This document shows positions 17,126 to 25,606 of a stretch of 36,299 nucleotides of DNA, in pieces; within the stretch, counting starts at the first letter, position 1, and every line of letters begins with the position of its first letter. A model generated the notes under the pieces. The model had not been told where the DNA came from. It saw only the letters and a list, made by a program, of their open reading frames with translations, and ran no database searches. The stretch spans positions 1 to 36,299 of the forward strand of contig JAIMKU010000008.1 in NCBI GenBank assembly GCA_020692235.1, in the 5' to 3' direction. The DNA comes from Hydrogenophilus sp. (lineage in GTDB: Bacteria; Pseudomonadota; Gammaproteobacteria; Burkholderiales; Thiobacillaceae). Made by a program: the position numbers and the translations under genes.

Positions 17126-18168
17126 GTCTTTCTCCCGGCCGAGCCGAACACCTTTGGCTGCATATACTGGTCGATCAGCGGCGCCAGGGCGTTGCCGAGC
17201 AGAATGGCGTACATCACGCCCTCGGTCAGACCGCCGAAATAGCGAATGACCACGGTGACGATGCCGATCAGTGCGCCGTAGACCCAGACCCCCCTGGGAG
17301 TCACCGGCGAGGTGGCCATGTCGGTGGCCATGAACACCGCACCCAACATCAGGCCGCCCGACAGCAGGACGAAACCGGGATCGGGAAAACGGGCTGGATT
17401 CCATAACTGGAACAGGAAGGCGACCAGCGCCGCGGAGCCCAGCACCGCCACCGGGATGCGCCAGTCCATGAACCGGCGCGCGGCCAGATAGGCGCCGCAC
17501 AACAGGATCAAGATGGCCGAGGTCTCGCCGGACGAGGCGGTGGCCGCGCCGGTCAACAGGTCATAGGGCGCGGTCGCCACATGCTCGAACTTCCAGCGCG
17601 CCAATGGTGTCGCGCCGGTGAAACCGTCCAGCGCCTGTTTGGCCCAGGGTCCGATGTTGGGCGGGGTCATCAAGGGCCAGGTCAGAGTGGTCGGGATGAA
17701 CTCGGTGAAACGATGGCTCGCATAGGCCGGCGCCCAGGTCGAGATGGAGACCGGGAAGGCGGCCTGAACAAAGGCACGGCCTACCAGCGCCGGGTTGAAT
17801 ACGTTGTGGCCGATGCCGCCGAACATCACCTTGCCCAGGGCGATGGCGACGAAGCCGGCCACGACCGTCATCCAGAGCGGAAATGAGGGCGGCAAGGTGA
17901 GCGCCAGCAATAGGCCGGTGATGGTGGCGCTCCAGTCGGACAGTGTGTTTGGCTCGCCCGACCAGTAGTTGAACAGACGCTCGGTGAGCAGGCAGGTCAC
18001 GGTCGCGGTCAACAACAAGACCAAGGCCGACAAGCCATATTGCCAGATCGAGAACGCCGCGATGGGCAGCAGCGCCAGCACCACGTTGAACATGATGTCC
18101 TCGACGCTCAAACCCTTCACGACATGGGGTGAGGTACGCAGTTCGATGCGGGTGGTATGGAGGTTCAT
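17122..18168 (-). CDS. rnfD: Rnf electron transport complex subunit RnfD
   Basis: 348 residues, NqrB homologue with about nine membrane helices; probably the ion-conducting subunit. The covalent FMN motif is in LDGFTGATPLARWK (threonine of GATP). VMFGGIGHNVFNPALVGRAF is a conserved family block. ATG at 18168 (MNLHTTRIELRTSPHV) gives the family-typical start and overlaps the rnfC stop by four bases (ATGA); the longer open frame to 18258 lies in rnfC. Confidence 0.95.
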   Translation of the reverse strand: MNLHTTRIELRTSPHVVKGLSVEDIMFNVVLALLPIAAFSIWQYGLSALVLLLTATVTCLLTERLFNYWSGEPNTLSDWSATITGLLLALTLPPSFPLWMTVVAGFVAIALGKVMFGGIGHNVFNPALVGRAFVQAAFPVSISTWAPAYASHRFTEFIPTTLTWPLMTPPNIGPWAKQALDGFTGATPLARWKFEHVATAPYDLLTGAATASSGETSAILILLCGAYLAARRFMDWRIPVAVLGSAALVAFLFQLWNPARFPDPGFVLLSGGLMLGAVFMATDMATSPVTPRGVWVYGALIGIVTVVIRYFGGLTEGVMYAILLGNALAPLIDQYMQPKVFGSAGRKT

Positions 18169-19517
18169 GCCGCCTTTTCTCTCAGGATGCCCTTGGCTAC
18201 ACGAAACTGCTGCACCAGGGGGATATGTGACGGGCAAATGTAGGTGCAGCAACCGCACTCAAAACAGTCGCCCAGGTGGTAAGTGGCGGCCATCGAATCG
18301 TACTCGCGGCTGGCGGCCAACATGCCCAGCATGGATGGATTCAGGCCCATCGGGCAGGCATTGACGCACTCGCCACACTTGATGCAGGGGTAAACCTTCC
18401 GATTGCTTTCCGCCACGATGTCGCGGCGGTCGAAGACCAGGATGCCGGACACGCCCTTGGTCACCGGCACGTCAAGCGAGGCGACGGCCTGACCCATCAT
18501 CGGACCGCCCAGTATGATCTCGCGCTCGGTCACGTCCTTGGCCCCGGCCCACTCCAGTACATGGCGCATCGGCGTGCCGATCGGTACCCAGTAATCGCCG
18601 GGCCGTTCGATGCCGGGACCAGTAACGGTGACCACCCGCTCGGTCAAACCCTGTCCGGCCGGGAGCAGCCGGCCCAGCATGGCCAGGGTGCCGACGTTGT
18701 TGACCACCACACCGATATGGGAGGGCAGGCCGCCGGCCAGGACTTCCAGGCCCAGGGCCGATTTAATCAGCATCTTCTCCGCGCCCTGGGGATACTTGGT
18801 CTCTACCGCCACCACGGCGATGCTGCCATCGGCCGGTAATTTGGCGCGGATGGCCGCCACGGCGTCCAGCTTGTTGTCCTCGATGCCGATCACCGCATGC
18901 GCCGCGCCGACGGCGCGCATGGCATAGCGGATGCCGGTCAGCATGGCGTCGGTCATCTCCATCATCATGCGGTGGTCGCAGGTCAGATACGGTTCGCATT
19001 CGCAACCGTTCACCACCAGGGTGTGGATCGCGCGATCCTTGGGCACGGTCAGTTTGACATGACTGGGAAAGGCGGCGCCGCCCAGACCCACCATACCGGT
19101 CTCCTGCACGGCGCGGATGATCTCCTCCGGCGACAGGGCATCCATGTCACGCGGCTCGCCCCAGCGCACCGCCTGGGTCGAGGCTTCATAGGTGCGGATG
19201 ACGATGCTCTCGGCCCACGGTCCGCGCGCCGAGGGCCTTAGTTCGAGGGCCTCCACCACCCCGTCGACCGGGGCATGAAGGGGGACCGACATAAAACCGT
19301 CGGCCCGGGCGATGAGCTGTCCGCGAACGACCTCCTGGCCCGCCGAAACGGTGGGCACCGCCGGCTTGCCGATGTGCTGCGCGAGGGGGAGGATCATGCG
19401 CGGCGCAAACGGCATCCGACGAATCGGCATGCCAGCAGTGCCCTTGTTGCCCGCCGGGTGAACCCCGCGGGCGAAAGTCTTGCGCCTTAAAAATGGAAAA
19501 ATGGTCATTGTCGGCAT
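18165..19517 (-). CDS. rnfC: Rnf electron transport complex subunit RnfC
   Basis: 450 residues, the compact length seen in clostridial-type RnfC and without the long repetitive C-terminus of enteric RsxC. It starts MTIFPFLRRKTFARGVHP, then GNKGTAG; the NADH/FMN-binding Rossmann-like part includes VGLGGAAFPSHVKL and VNGCECEPYLTCDHR. Two [4Fe-4S] motifs near the end are CIKCGECVNACPMGLNP and CFECGCCTYICPSHIP. RnfC is the soluble NAD(H)-reacting subunit. The first ATG (19517) is only three bases from a 21-bp perfect hairpin (19521-19575), so no normal ribosome binding site is free; ATG 19508 is the alternative. Confidence 0.95.
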   Translation of the reverse strand: MPTMTIFPFLRRKTFARGVHPAGNKGTAGMPIRRMPFAPRMILPLAQHIGKPAVPTVSAGQEVVRGQLIARADGFMSVPLHAPVDGVVEALELRPSARGPWAESIVIRTYEASTQAVRWGEPRDMDALSPEEIIRAVQETGMVGLGGAAFPSHVKLTVPKDRAIHTLVVNGCECEPYLTCDHRMMMEMTDAMLTGIRYAMRAVGAAHAVIGIEDNKLDAVAAIRAKLPADGSIAVVAVETKYPQGAEKMLIKSALGLEVLAGGLPSHIGVVVNNVGTLAMLGRLLPAGQGLTERVVTVTGPGIERPGDYWVPIGTPMRHVLEWAGAKDVTEREIILGGPMMGQAVASLDVPVTKGVSGILVFDRRDIVAESNRKVYPCIKCGECVNACPMGLNPSMLGMLAASREYDSMAATYHLGDCFECGCCTYICPSHIPLVQQFRVAKGILREKAA

Positions 19518-19520
19518 CCC

Positions 19521-19575
19521 GTAGGAGCGGCGGGAGCCGCGTTCACCGTCGATTCGCGGCTCCCGCCGCTCCTAC
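19521..19575. repeat. REP-like perfect inverted repeat between nifJ and rnfC
   Basis: Two 21-base arms (19521-19541 and 19555-19575) are perfect inverted copies around a 13-base loop. The arms start GTAGGAGCGGCGGGAG. This has the GTAGGAGCGG...CCGCTCCTAC layout of REP pairs (REPIN/BIME) found between genes in pseudomonads and other proteobacteria. It fills most of the 74-base gap between the nifJ stop and the rnfC start. Related, decayed copies lie at 29724-29768 and 31831-31856. Confidence 0.85.
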
Positions 19576-19591
19576 AAGACATGTCCAGACC

Positions 19592-22500
19592 TCAGTTGAA
19601 CTTCGCCGCACGGGCGATCAATTTTTCAACCCCCGGTTCGGCCATGTTCCAGGGCATGCCAGGATGGATACAACTGGCGGTGCACTTCTCCGCCGCCTTG
19701 ACCAAGTTGGCGTAGGTGGTGCCCTGGGCATTAATCACCGTGGCCAGCTTCTGGTCGTTGTAGGCGAAGGCCTTGGGCGCCAGCTTGGTGCACTCGTCGC
19801 AGGCGGTGCATTCCGGCGTATCGATCCAGGCCGCTTCGTAACCGTCAGTTGAGGCAGCGGGTCTGACGGCGGTTGACGAAGCCGGGGCCACGCTATCGAC
19901 CGCCACGCCGCCGCCGAAACTGGCCAGGCTGGCGCTGAGTTTTTGTACCAGTTCGGCCCGTGCCTTATCAGCAATGGCCTGCCCGTCCACCGCCCGGCGG
20001 TTGAGACCGGCCACGTCCTTCAACTGGGTCCAGAAGCGCTGCCGTTCCTGACAGGACTTGACCAGTTCCTGGGACACCAGCACCCGCGTCAGTCGATTCT
20101 TACGGTCCACCGCCCAGATGAACGGGAACTTGTCGTCGCGGTCGTCCTTGGCCAGTTTCAGGAAGTCGGCCAACAGGACCATGTCGTCGTTCCAGGTTTC
20201 GGCCGGCGCCTTCTTGAACTGCTTGCCAAAACGGCCTTCGGTCAGGGCGAAGTCGGCGAAGGTGAAGGGCAGGACCATCTTCTGGTCATTACCCTCGGAG
20301 TCCTGGTAGGTCAGGGTGTATTCGGGCCACTCGTCGTCCAGGGCCGGGTTGCCTTCCAGGCTGACGCATTCGGAGAAGGCCACGCCCTGATCGGGGTCGT
20401 AGCGGAATAGCGGATAGGCGCGCGACTCGACCGCCATCTTGGACTGTTCAGTCGCGCGATCGTCGCCGACGCCGTGTTCGACCGGGCAAACGGCATAGAT
20501 ATTGAACAACGCCGGACGCCGGCTGTTGATGCCATCGACATAGCCCTCGATCAGGTGGGTCGGGTTGGAGATCGCGCCTTGCAGTACGAAGGCGGTTCGG
20601 TGCGCCATGCCGATCAGCGACATCTCCTTGCGTATCTCCTGCTTGCCCTTCTTCGCCTTGCCATAGGGTGACATGTCCGCCACCTGGCCCATGAAGCCTG
20701 AGGTGCAGGCCTGGCCGCCGGTGTTGGAATAGACCTGAGTATCGACCACCAGCACCTTGATCGGCTTGCCGGTCATCAGGGCGCGGGACAGGTTCTGGAA
20801 GCCGATGTCGTACATCGCACCGTCGCCGCCGATGGCGGTCACCGGCGGGCACAGATGCCATTCTTCGTCGCTGAACGACTCCCAGTTGAAGTAGGTGAAC
20901 TGGCCATCGTGCTCGACCGGGTTGTAACCACCGGCCAGTTCGATCTCGGCCATGCGCACGGCCCTGAAACCCTCGGCCATCTTGGCCATGTGGCCTTCGA
21001 ACACGCCCAGCGACACGGACGGCGAATCCTGGAACAGGTGCGTGGTCCAGGGGAACGGATAGGGATTGAACGGGTAGGTGGCAGCCCAGACCGAGGTGCA
21101 GCCGGTGGAGTTGACGATGCCCATCTCGGCGCGGCCGCGTTTAGTCGGACCCTCGACATAACGCCAGCGCAGGTCCTTGAGTTTGTCCAGCAACTGGCTG
21201 GCCCACTTCAGCCATTGCGGGTCGATTGGCTGGCCGGACTTTTGTTCCATCAGGCTCTCGGACAGGTTGGCCAGGGTCAGGTCTTCGCCACGATGCAACT
21301 CCACCGCTTCCATCACCGCGCGGGTATCGGTGAAGTCGACGCTCTCCGTCAGCTTCATGCGCAGGTGTTTTTCCAGACCGGTTATGAGGTCGTCCAGCTT
21401 CGCCACGAACGCCTTCACGCGCGGCTGCATCAGTGCCGTCACGGTACTGGTGAACAGGTGTATGGCGGTCTTCTCGCCGCACCCCAGACAGGCGCCGTCG
21501 CCGCAGGCCATGGAGCTGTAGTTGTGCTTGTCGAGCAACAATGTTTCCAGTGGCCCAATCTTCTCGTCCAGGCTGTCGATGCGGCTGAATTTTTGCGGCG
21601 TGGTCGGCAGGTCGAGCCAGAACCGCCAGTCGCGGCGTAACGCCTCGATCGATTCCGGGGTCTGGGTCACCATCTTCAAGGCGTCGTCCTCGCAGACATC
21701 GACGCACAGGGCGCAGCCCTTGCAGGTGTAGGGGTTGATGGTGATCGAGAACAGGCCGCCGGAGCCCTTGGCCTTCTTCTCGCGGTTCGACCAGTACGGT
21801 TTGGTGATGGCGAACTTGAAGCCGCCGATGGCGCCGGTCAATAGCTCGATCTCGGTCGCCAGTTTTTCCCGATCGTCACCCTGGGTCGGGTCTTCGGCAA
21901 AGGTCTCGGCGATGGCCGCGACCAACAGCGCGTGCACGTTGGCGCCATCCTGATCCAGCTTGCCCTTGAGTTTTTTCTCGATGGTCCGCGCGGCCTTGCG
22001 CAGGAAACGGGTCGGCCGGCCGGCCATCTCGATGTTGGTGATGGCGGTATTGAGCACGTCGGCGGTATCGGAGACGAGGCCGGGGATGGCGGAGTCCGGG
22101 CACTCGGTGTAGCAGTTGCCGCAGGCGGTACAGTTCTCGGCAATCCACTCCGGGTGCTCGAAGCGGGTCTGGGTCATGTCCCGGAACACGCCGCTGACGG
22201 CCGGGATAATGGCCATACCGATGAACGGATCGACCAGATTGTCGGAACCCTTGCCGCTGATATAGAAGTTGCCGGTCTGTTCCCAGAAACGATGAATGTC
22301 GCTGGCGCCGCCGTTGCCATCGGGTTGTTGCTTGAGCATCACCGGCAGGGCGACATCGCCCTTCGCCACCGTTTGGCGGCTGCCGATCAACATGACCTCG
22401 GTCGGTATCTGCTTGAGTTCCTCATAACCGCGTCGGACCACGCGCAGGTTGTCTTCCACCACCCGTTTGCCCTTCTTGCCGAATTTCGCATCGAGCTGAT

Positions 22501-24544
22501 TCTCGATCGCCTTGAACAGGTTTTCTTCGCTCAGGCCGGCGCGCTCCTTGACGTCGGAGGCGTGGAAGAAGGCGCCCTGGAAGGCGTTGCCCTGCATCCT
22601 GAGTTGCAGGTCGGCATTGGAGGCCTCATCACGGGCGATCTGGAATGCGTCCAGGTAGTACACCCGGAGGCCCTGCTCGACGATGGTCTTCTGGGTGGCC
22701 AGCGGGAAGGTGGCCCAAACCGCTGCGGCCGAATCCAGGTTGCTCTGGATCACGAACACCCCACCCTTGGCCAGACCGGCCAGGGCATTGGTGTGCAGGA
22801 ACACCTGCGGGTCAGGCGACAGCACCACGTCCACCTGGCTGTATTCGCAGCTGACCCGGATCGGTTCCGGCGCGGCTGACAGATAATAAGTAGTCGGCTG
22901 GCCCTTCTTCTCCGAGCCGTACTTGGGATTGGCCTTGATGTCCCAGCCGAGCAGTTCGAACAAGGTCATGGCCAGGTTCTTGCCGGTGGTCACCGCGCCC
23001 CAGCCGCCGATCGAGTGGATGCGCACAGCGATGGCGTCCTTAGGCATCAGGTTGGGGTTTTCCGAGCCGCGCAGGGCCAGCTCCTTGATGTGTGGATAGG
23101 CCTCGCGCAGCGCCTGCATCTGGATTTCCTGCTTGGGATTGGCCGCCTGGTCGCGAACAAAATCGACCGACAGATAATAGAACTTGCGCTTGTCGCCGGT
23201 CGGCAACATGTTTTCGATGGCGGCGACCAGCGCCTCCGGTTGCAGGTCGCGGGAACCGAGACCGTAGCAACCCGAATACAGTCTGGGCATCTCTTTGGCG
23301 CTATCGTAGGCCGCATAACCGGGGTAGGCCACGCGGTCGGCGCCGTTCTCCAGGCACTTGGTCACCGTGGCCCGCACCTCGCGCATCAGCGGCAGGTCTT
23401 CGGCCAGCGGCTGGTCGGTGCGCTCCAGCACCGCCACCCCCTTCTTGCCTTTCAGTACATGGCCGAGCAGGTCGCCCGGGAAGGGCCGGAACAGGGTGAT
23501 GTCAACCACGCCAACCTTGATCTTGCGGTGCTCGCGCAGCCAGTCGGCCACGGCTTCAGCCTGCACGGTCATGGAACCCATGCCGACGATGACATAGTCG
23601 GCGTCCTCGCAACGGTAGGTCAGAACCCGGTCGTAACGGCGGCCGGTCAACTGGGCAAATTCCGCCATGCAGCCGTCGACGAGGTCCGGAATGTGCTGGC
23701 AAAAATAGGGCCGCTGGGCGGCCACGGACTGCATATAGGCATCCTGATTGGTCACCGATCCGGAGGCCATGGGCGTATCGACATCCCAGATGGCCGGCAC
23801 GCGGCGCCGCTTCGGACCGTAGATCAGGCGCTGGGCCGGGGTCGGAGTGTCGATGATGTCGTCCGACTTGCCCAGGTATTCGGCCACCAGTTCCCGTTCC
23901 GGGATCAACACCGGCTCGATCAGATGGGTGGTGAGGAAGCCGTCCATGGCGACGATAGCGGGGGTCAGGGACAGCTCGGCGGTCTTGCGGACGATCATGT
24001 TCAGGTCGGCGGCCGCCTGGGCATTCCTGGCGAAGGCCTGGATGAAACCAGTGTCGTCCACGCAGTGAAAGTCGTCATGGGCGCAATGCACGTTGAGGGT
24101 GGACTTGGTGATCGCCCGGCAACCCATATTGAGCACATAGGGAAGGCGTTTGCCCACCGCGCTGTACAGCGATTCGTGCATGAAGGCCACGCCCTGGGAC
24201 GAGCTGAAATTCACCGCCCGCAGGCCGGTCATGGCCATGCCGGCGGTTACCCCGGCGGCGGCGTGTTCGGATTCCGGTTCGACAAAGATCAGCGGCCGGC
24301 CGGCCGTGTTCAGGTGCCCCGCAGCGACCGCATCGGCCCAGTATTCGCCCATCTGGGTAGACGGCGTGATGGGGTAAGCGCCGGCGGCATCGCTGGCCTC
24401 GCGCTCAACCAGAATCACGGCGGTATTGCCGTCCAGGCAATTGCGCACGCCCGGATATTTCACCGCTTGGCCGGTTACGCTGGCGGCAACGCCAGCCTCG
24501 ATCAAGTTATTCTTCAGGTTGAAAAGCTTCTTGAACATGGTCAT
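19592..24544 (-). CDS. nifJ: Single-chain pyruvate/2-oxoacid:ferredoxin oxidoreductase, unusually long, with extra C-terminal ferredoxin domain
   Basis: 1650 residues against about 1170-1200 for ordinary NifJ. Order of parts: domain I with EREASDAAGAYPITPS (47-62); gamma-type domain with HSIGGWGAVTTGKNLA (510-525); [4Fe-4S] motif CTACGNCYTEC (805-815); an inserted helical segment of about 110 residues; second motif CKGCALCVDVC (941-951); the thiamin-diphosphate domain with CGDGACLGCG (1014-1023), GGDGAMYDIGFQN (1239-1251) and NTGGQ (1274-1278); and a final domain (about 1565-1650) with C1579, C1582, C1585, C1621 and C1625 in CTACDEC and KCTASCIHPG. It decarboxylates a 2-oxoacid with CoA and reduces ferredoxin, or runs in reverse. 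Pyruvate is the likely but unproven substrate. The gene lies between rnfB (26 bases) and rnfC, so electrons probably pass to or from Rnf. ATG at 24544 follows GAGGGGGAA. Confidence 0.93.
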   Translation of the reverse strand: MTMFKKLFNLKNNLIEAGVAASVTGQAVKYPGVRNCLDGNTAVILVEREASDAAGAYPITPSTQMGEYWADAVAAGHLNTAGRPLIFVEPESEHAAAGVTAGMAMTGLRAVNFSSSQGVAFMHESLYSAVGKRLPYVLNMGCRAITKSTLNVHCAHDDFHCVDDTGFIQAFARNAQAAADLNMIVRKTAELSLTPAIVAMDGFLTTHLIEPVLIPERELVAEYLGKSDDIIDTPTPAQRLIYGPKRRRVPAIWDVDTPMASGSVTNQDAYMQSVAAQRPYFCQHIPDLVDGCMAEFAQLTGRRYDRVLTYRCEDADYVIVGMGSMTVQAEAVADWLREHRKIKVGVVDITLFRPFPGDLLGHVLKGKKGVAVLERTDQPLAEDLPLMREVRATVTKCLENGADRVAYPGYAAYDSAKEMPRLYSGCYGLGSRDLQPEALVAAIENMLPTGDKRKFYYLSVDFVRDQAANPKQEIQMQALREAYPHIKELALRGSENPNLMPKDAIAVRIHSIGGWGAVTTGKNLAMTLFELLGWDIKANPKYGSEKKGQPTTYYLSAAPEPIRVSCEYSQVDVVLSPDPQVFLHTNALAGLAKGGVFVIQSNLDSAAAVWATFPLATQKTIVEQGLRVYYLDAFQIARDEASNADLQLRMQGNAFQGAFFHASDVKERAGLSEENLFKAIENQLDAKFGKKGKRVVEDNLRVVRRGYEELKQIPTEVMLIGSRQTVAKGDVALPVMLKQQPDGNGGASDIHRFWEQTGNFYISGKGSDNLVDPFIGMAIIPAVSGVFRDMTQTRFEHPEWIAENCTACGNCYTECPDSAIPGLVSDTADVLNTAITNIEMAGRPTRFLRKAARTIEKKLKGKLDQDGANVHALLVAAIAETFAEDPTQGDDREKLATEIELLTGAIGGFKFAITKPYWSNREKKAKGSGGLFSITINPYTCKGCALCVDVCEDDALKMVTQTPESIEALRRDWRFWLDLPTTPQKFSRIDSLDEKIGPLETLLLDKHNYSSMACGDGACLGCGEKTAIHLFTSTVTALMQPRVKAFVAKLDDLITGLEKHLRMKLTESVDFTDTRAVMEAVELHRGEDLTLANLSESLMEQKSGQPIDPQWLKWASQLLDKLKDLRWRYVEGPTKRGRAEMGIVNSTGCTSVWAATYPFNPYPFPWTTHLFQDSPSVSLGVFEGHMAKMAEGFRAVRMAEIELAGGYNPVEHDGQFTYFNWESFSDEEWHLCPPVTAIGGDGAMYDIGFQNLSRALMTGKPIKVLVVDTQVYSNTGGQACTSGFMGQVADMSPYGKAKKGKQEIRKEMSLIGMAHRTAFVLQGAISNPTHLIEGYVDGINSRRPALFNIYAVCPVEHGVGDDRATEQSKMAVESRAYPLFRYDPDQGVAFSECVSLEGNPALDDEWPEYTLTYQDSEGNDQKMVLPFTFADFALTEGRFGKQFKKAPAETWNDDMVLLADFLKLAKDDRDDKFPFIWAVDRKNRLTRVLVSQELVKSCQERQRFWTQLKDVAGLNRRAVDGQAIADKARAELVQKLSASLASFGGGVAVDSVAPASSTAVRPAASTDGYEAAWIDTPECTACDECTKLAPKAFAYNDQKLATVINAQGTTYANLVKAAEKCTASCIHPGMPWNMAEPGVEKLIARAAKFN

Positions 24545-24570
24545 TCCCCCTCAGGACGTTAACCGTTGTT

Positions 24571-25452
24571 TCAAACTTCGCTCGCCACCGGCAGCGGCGC
24601 GATGCGGACTATCTTCTTGGCGGCCCGGCCCTTTTCGGCATGGTCGTCTTCAAACCAGACGACGGCCCCGGTCGGGCAGCGTTCGATGGCCTTGCGCGCG
24701 GCCAGGCCGTTGAGGCCATAATCGATCACCGCCAGTTCATGATCCAGCTTGACGACACCCTCAGCCGAGTCGGCCACGCAGCGACCGCAGGCGGTGCAGG
24801 CAACTTCGCACTGACGCTCGGCGGTATCGCCATCGGCCCGATTTTTGCACGCCACCCACAGCTTGTGGGTAATGGACTGAAGCGAAAACAGGTCCTTGGG
24901 ACAGACCTCGACACAATCGCCGCAGGCCGTGCACTTGGCCGCATCCACCACCGGCAGGCCGAATGAGTTCATGGCAATGGCGTCAAAATCACACACCGAT
25001 TCGCAATCGCCCAGGCCCAGGCAGCCCCAGGCGCAGGCCTTGCCACCGCCCGCCACGGTCGCGGCGGCGCGGCAGGTTTCCAGGCCATCGTAATGGGCGC
25101 GCAGGCAGGCGACGTGACGACCACCGGCACAGGCCAGACGCGCGACGCGCTTATCCGCAGCGCCCAACTCGACGCCCAGGAAACCGGCAATGTAGGTATT
25201 CATGTCGGGCATATTGACGGTGCAGCCAGATGGTTGCAGCTTACCCGCCACTAAATTCTCGGCGAAATTGCGGCACCCGGCCGTACCGCAGGCGCCGCAG
25301 TTGGACTGCGGCAGCAGCTCGGCAACCTGATCGATGCGCGGGTCTTCATAGACGTACAGACGCTTGTTCGCGGCCGCCAGCATCCAGGCCAGACCACCGC
25401 CCAGCACGGCCATGAAGCCGCCTGCAAGCATCACCCCGGTAATCGTGTCCAA
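24571..25452 (-). CDS. rnfB: Rnf complex ferredoxin-reacting subunit RnfB, long clostridial-type
   Basis: 293 residues, against about 190 for enteric RsxB. One N-terminal helix (about 5-27) anchors it. Then come the Fe-S domain CGACGTAGC...C (52-77), a Cys-rich domain with LACAGGRHVAC, DGLETCRAAATVAGGGKAC and WGCLGLGDCESVCDFDAI, the ferredoxin motif CTACGDCVEVCP, and a last CEVACTACGRC...CP motif. This multi-cluster pattern (AGG.KAC..GCLGLG.C) is that of RnfB from clostridia and Bacteroidetes. It is the entry site for electrons from ferredoxin. The start is TTG at 25452 with a strong AAGGAG five bases upstream. It is the first gene of the operon. Confidence 0.94.
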   Translation of the reverse strand: MDTITGVMLAGGFMAVLGGGLAWMLAAANKRLYVYEDPRIDQVAELLPQSNCGACGTAGCRNFAENLVAGKLQPSGCTVNMPDMNTYIAGFLGVELGAADKRVARLACAGGRHVACLRAHYDGLETCRAAATVAGGGKACAWGCLGLGDCESVCDFDAIAMNSFGLPVVDAAKCTACGDCVEVCPKDLFSLQSITHKLWVACKNRADGDTAERQCEVACTACGRCVADSAEGVVKLDHELAVIDYGLNGLAARKAIERCPTGAVVWFEDDHAEKGRAAKKIVRIAPLPVASEV

Positions 25453-25517
25453 CTCCGCTCCTTTGCCATCCGAACAACATGCTCACACATTAAAGACCTA
25501 CAACACCTAATTATCAC

Positions 25518-25546
25518 TTGGCAAAGTCTATGGATTTTTTAATACT
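25518..25546 (+). promoter_or_regulatory. Candidate promoter of the LysR gene
   Basis: TTGGCA (25518-25523), 17 bases, AATACT (25541-25546). The -10 overlaps the predicted -10 of the divergent rnfB promoter, so the two would compete. Match is moderate. Confidence 0.3.
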
Positions 25547-25567
25547 TCGGCGCGGTAATTATTTCAA
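25539..25567 (-). promoter_or_regulatory. Predicted promoter of the rnfB-nifJ-rnfCDGEA operon
   Basis: Minus strand: TTGAAA (25567-25562), 17-base spacer, TATTAA (25544-25539). About 80 bases of leader would follow before rnfB. A CAAT-N7-ATTG dyad (25565-25579) overlaps the -35, a place where a LysR-type regulator could act. No sigma-54 (GG-N10-GC) element was seen. Confidence 0.45.
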
Positions 25568-25582
25568 TCTCTAGTATTGTTA

Positions 25583-25597
25583 TCTTTAATATAAAGA
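25583..25597. promoter_or_regulatory. Dyad in the rnfB / LysR divergent promoter region
   Basis: TCTTTA-ATA-TAAAGA is a perfect 6-bp inverted repeat centred 17 bases before the LysR ATG and 15-20 bases upstream of the predicted rnfB -35. It is a candidate operator for the divergent LysR regulator. The whole interval 25453-25606 is clearly more AT-rich than its surroundings. Confidence 0.4.
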
Positions 25598-25606
25598 ATA
25601 AAGGCC

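Noticed and set aside
23015-24562. A 515-codon open frame on the plus strand opposite nifJ
   Set aside because: It is low-complexity (His/Gln/Gly rich), resembles no family and mirrors the GC-rich codon pattern of nifJ, so it is a shadow frame.
25453-25606. Sigma-54/NifA control of the nifJ-rnf operon
   Set aside because: I looked for GG-N10-GC and TGT-N10-ACA elements upstream of rnfB and saw none, so nif-type regulation is not supported here.
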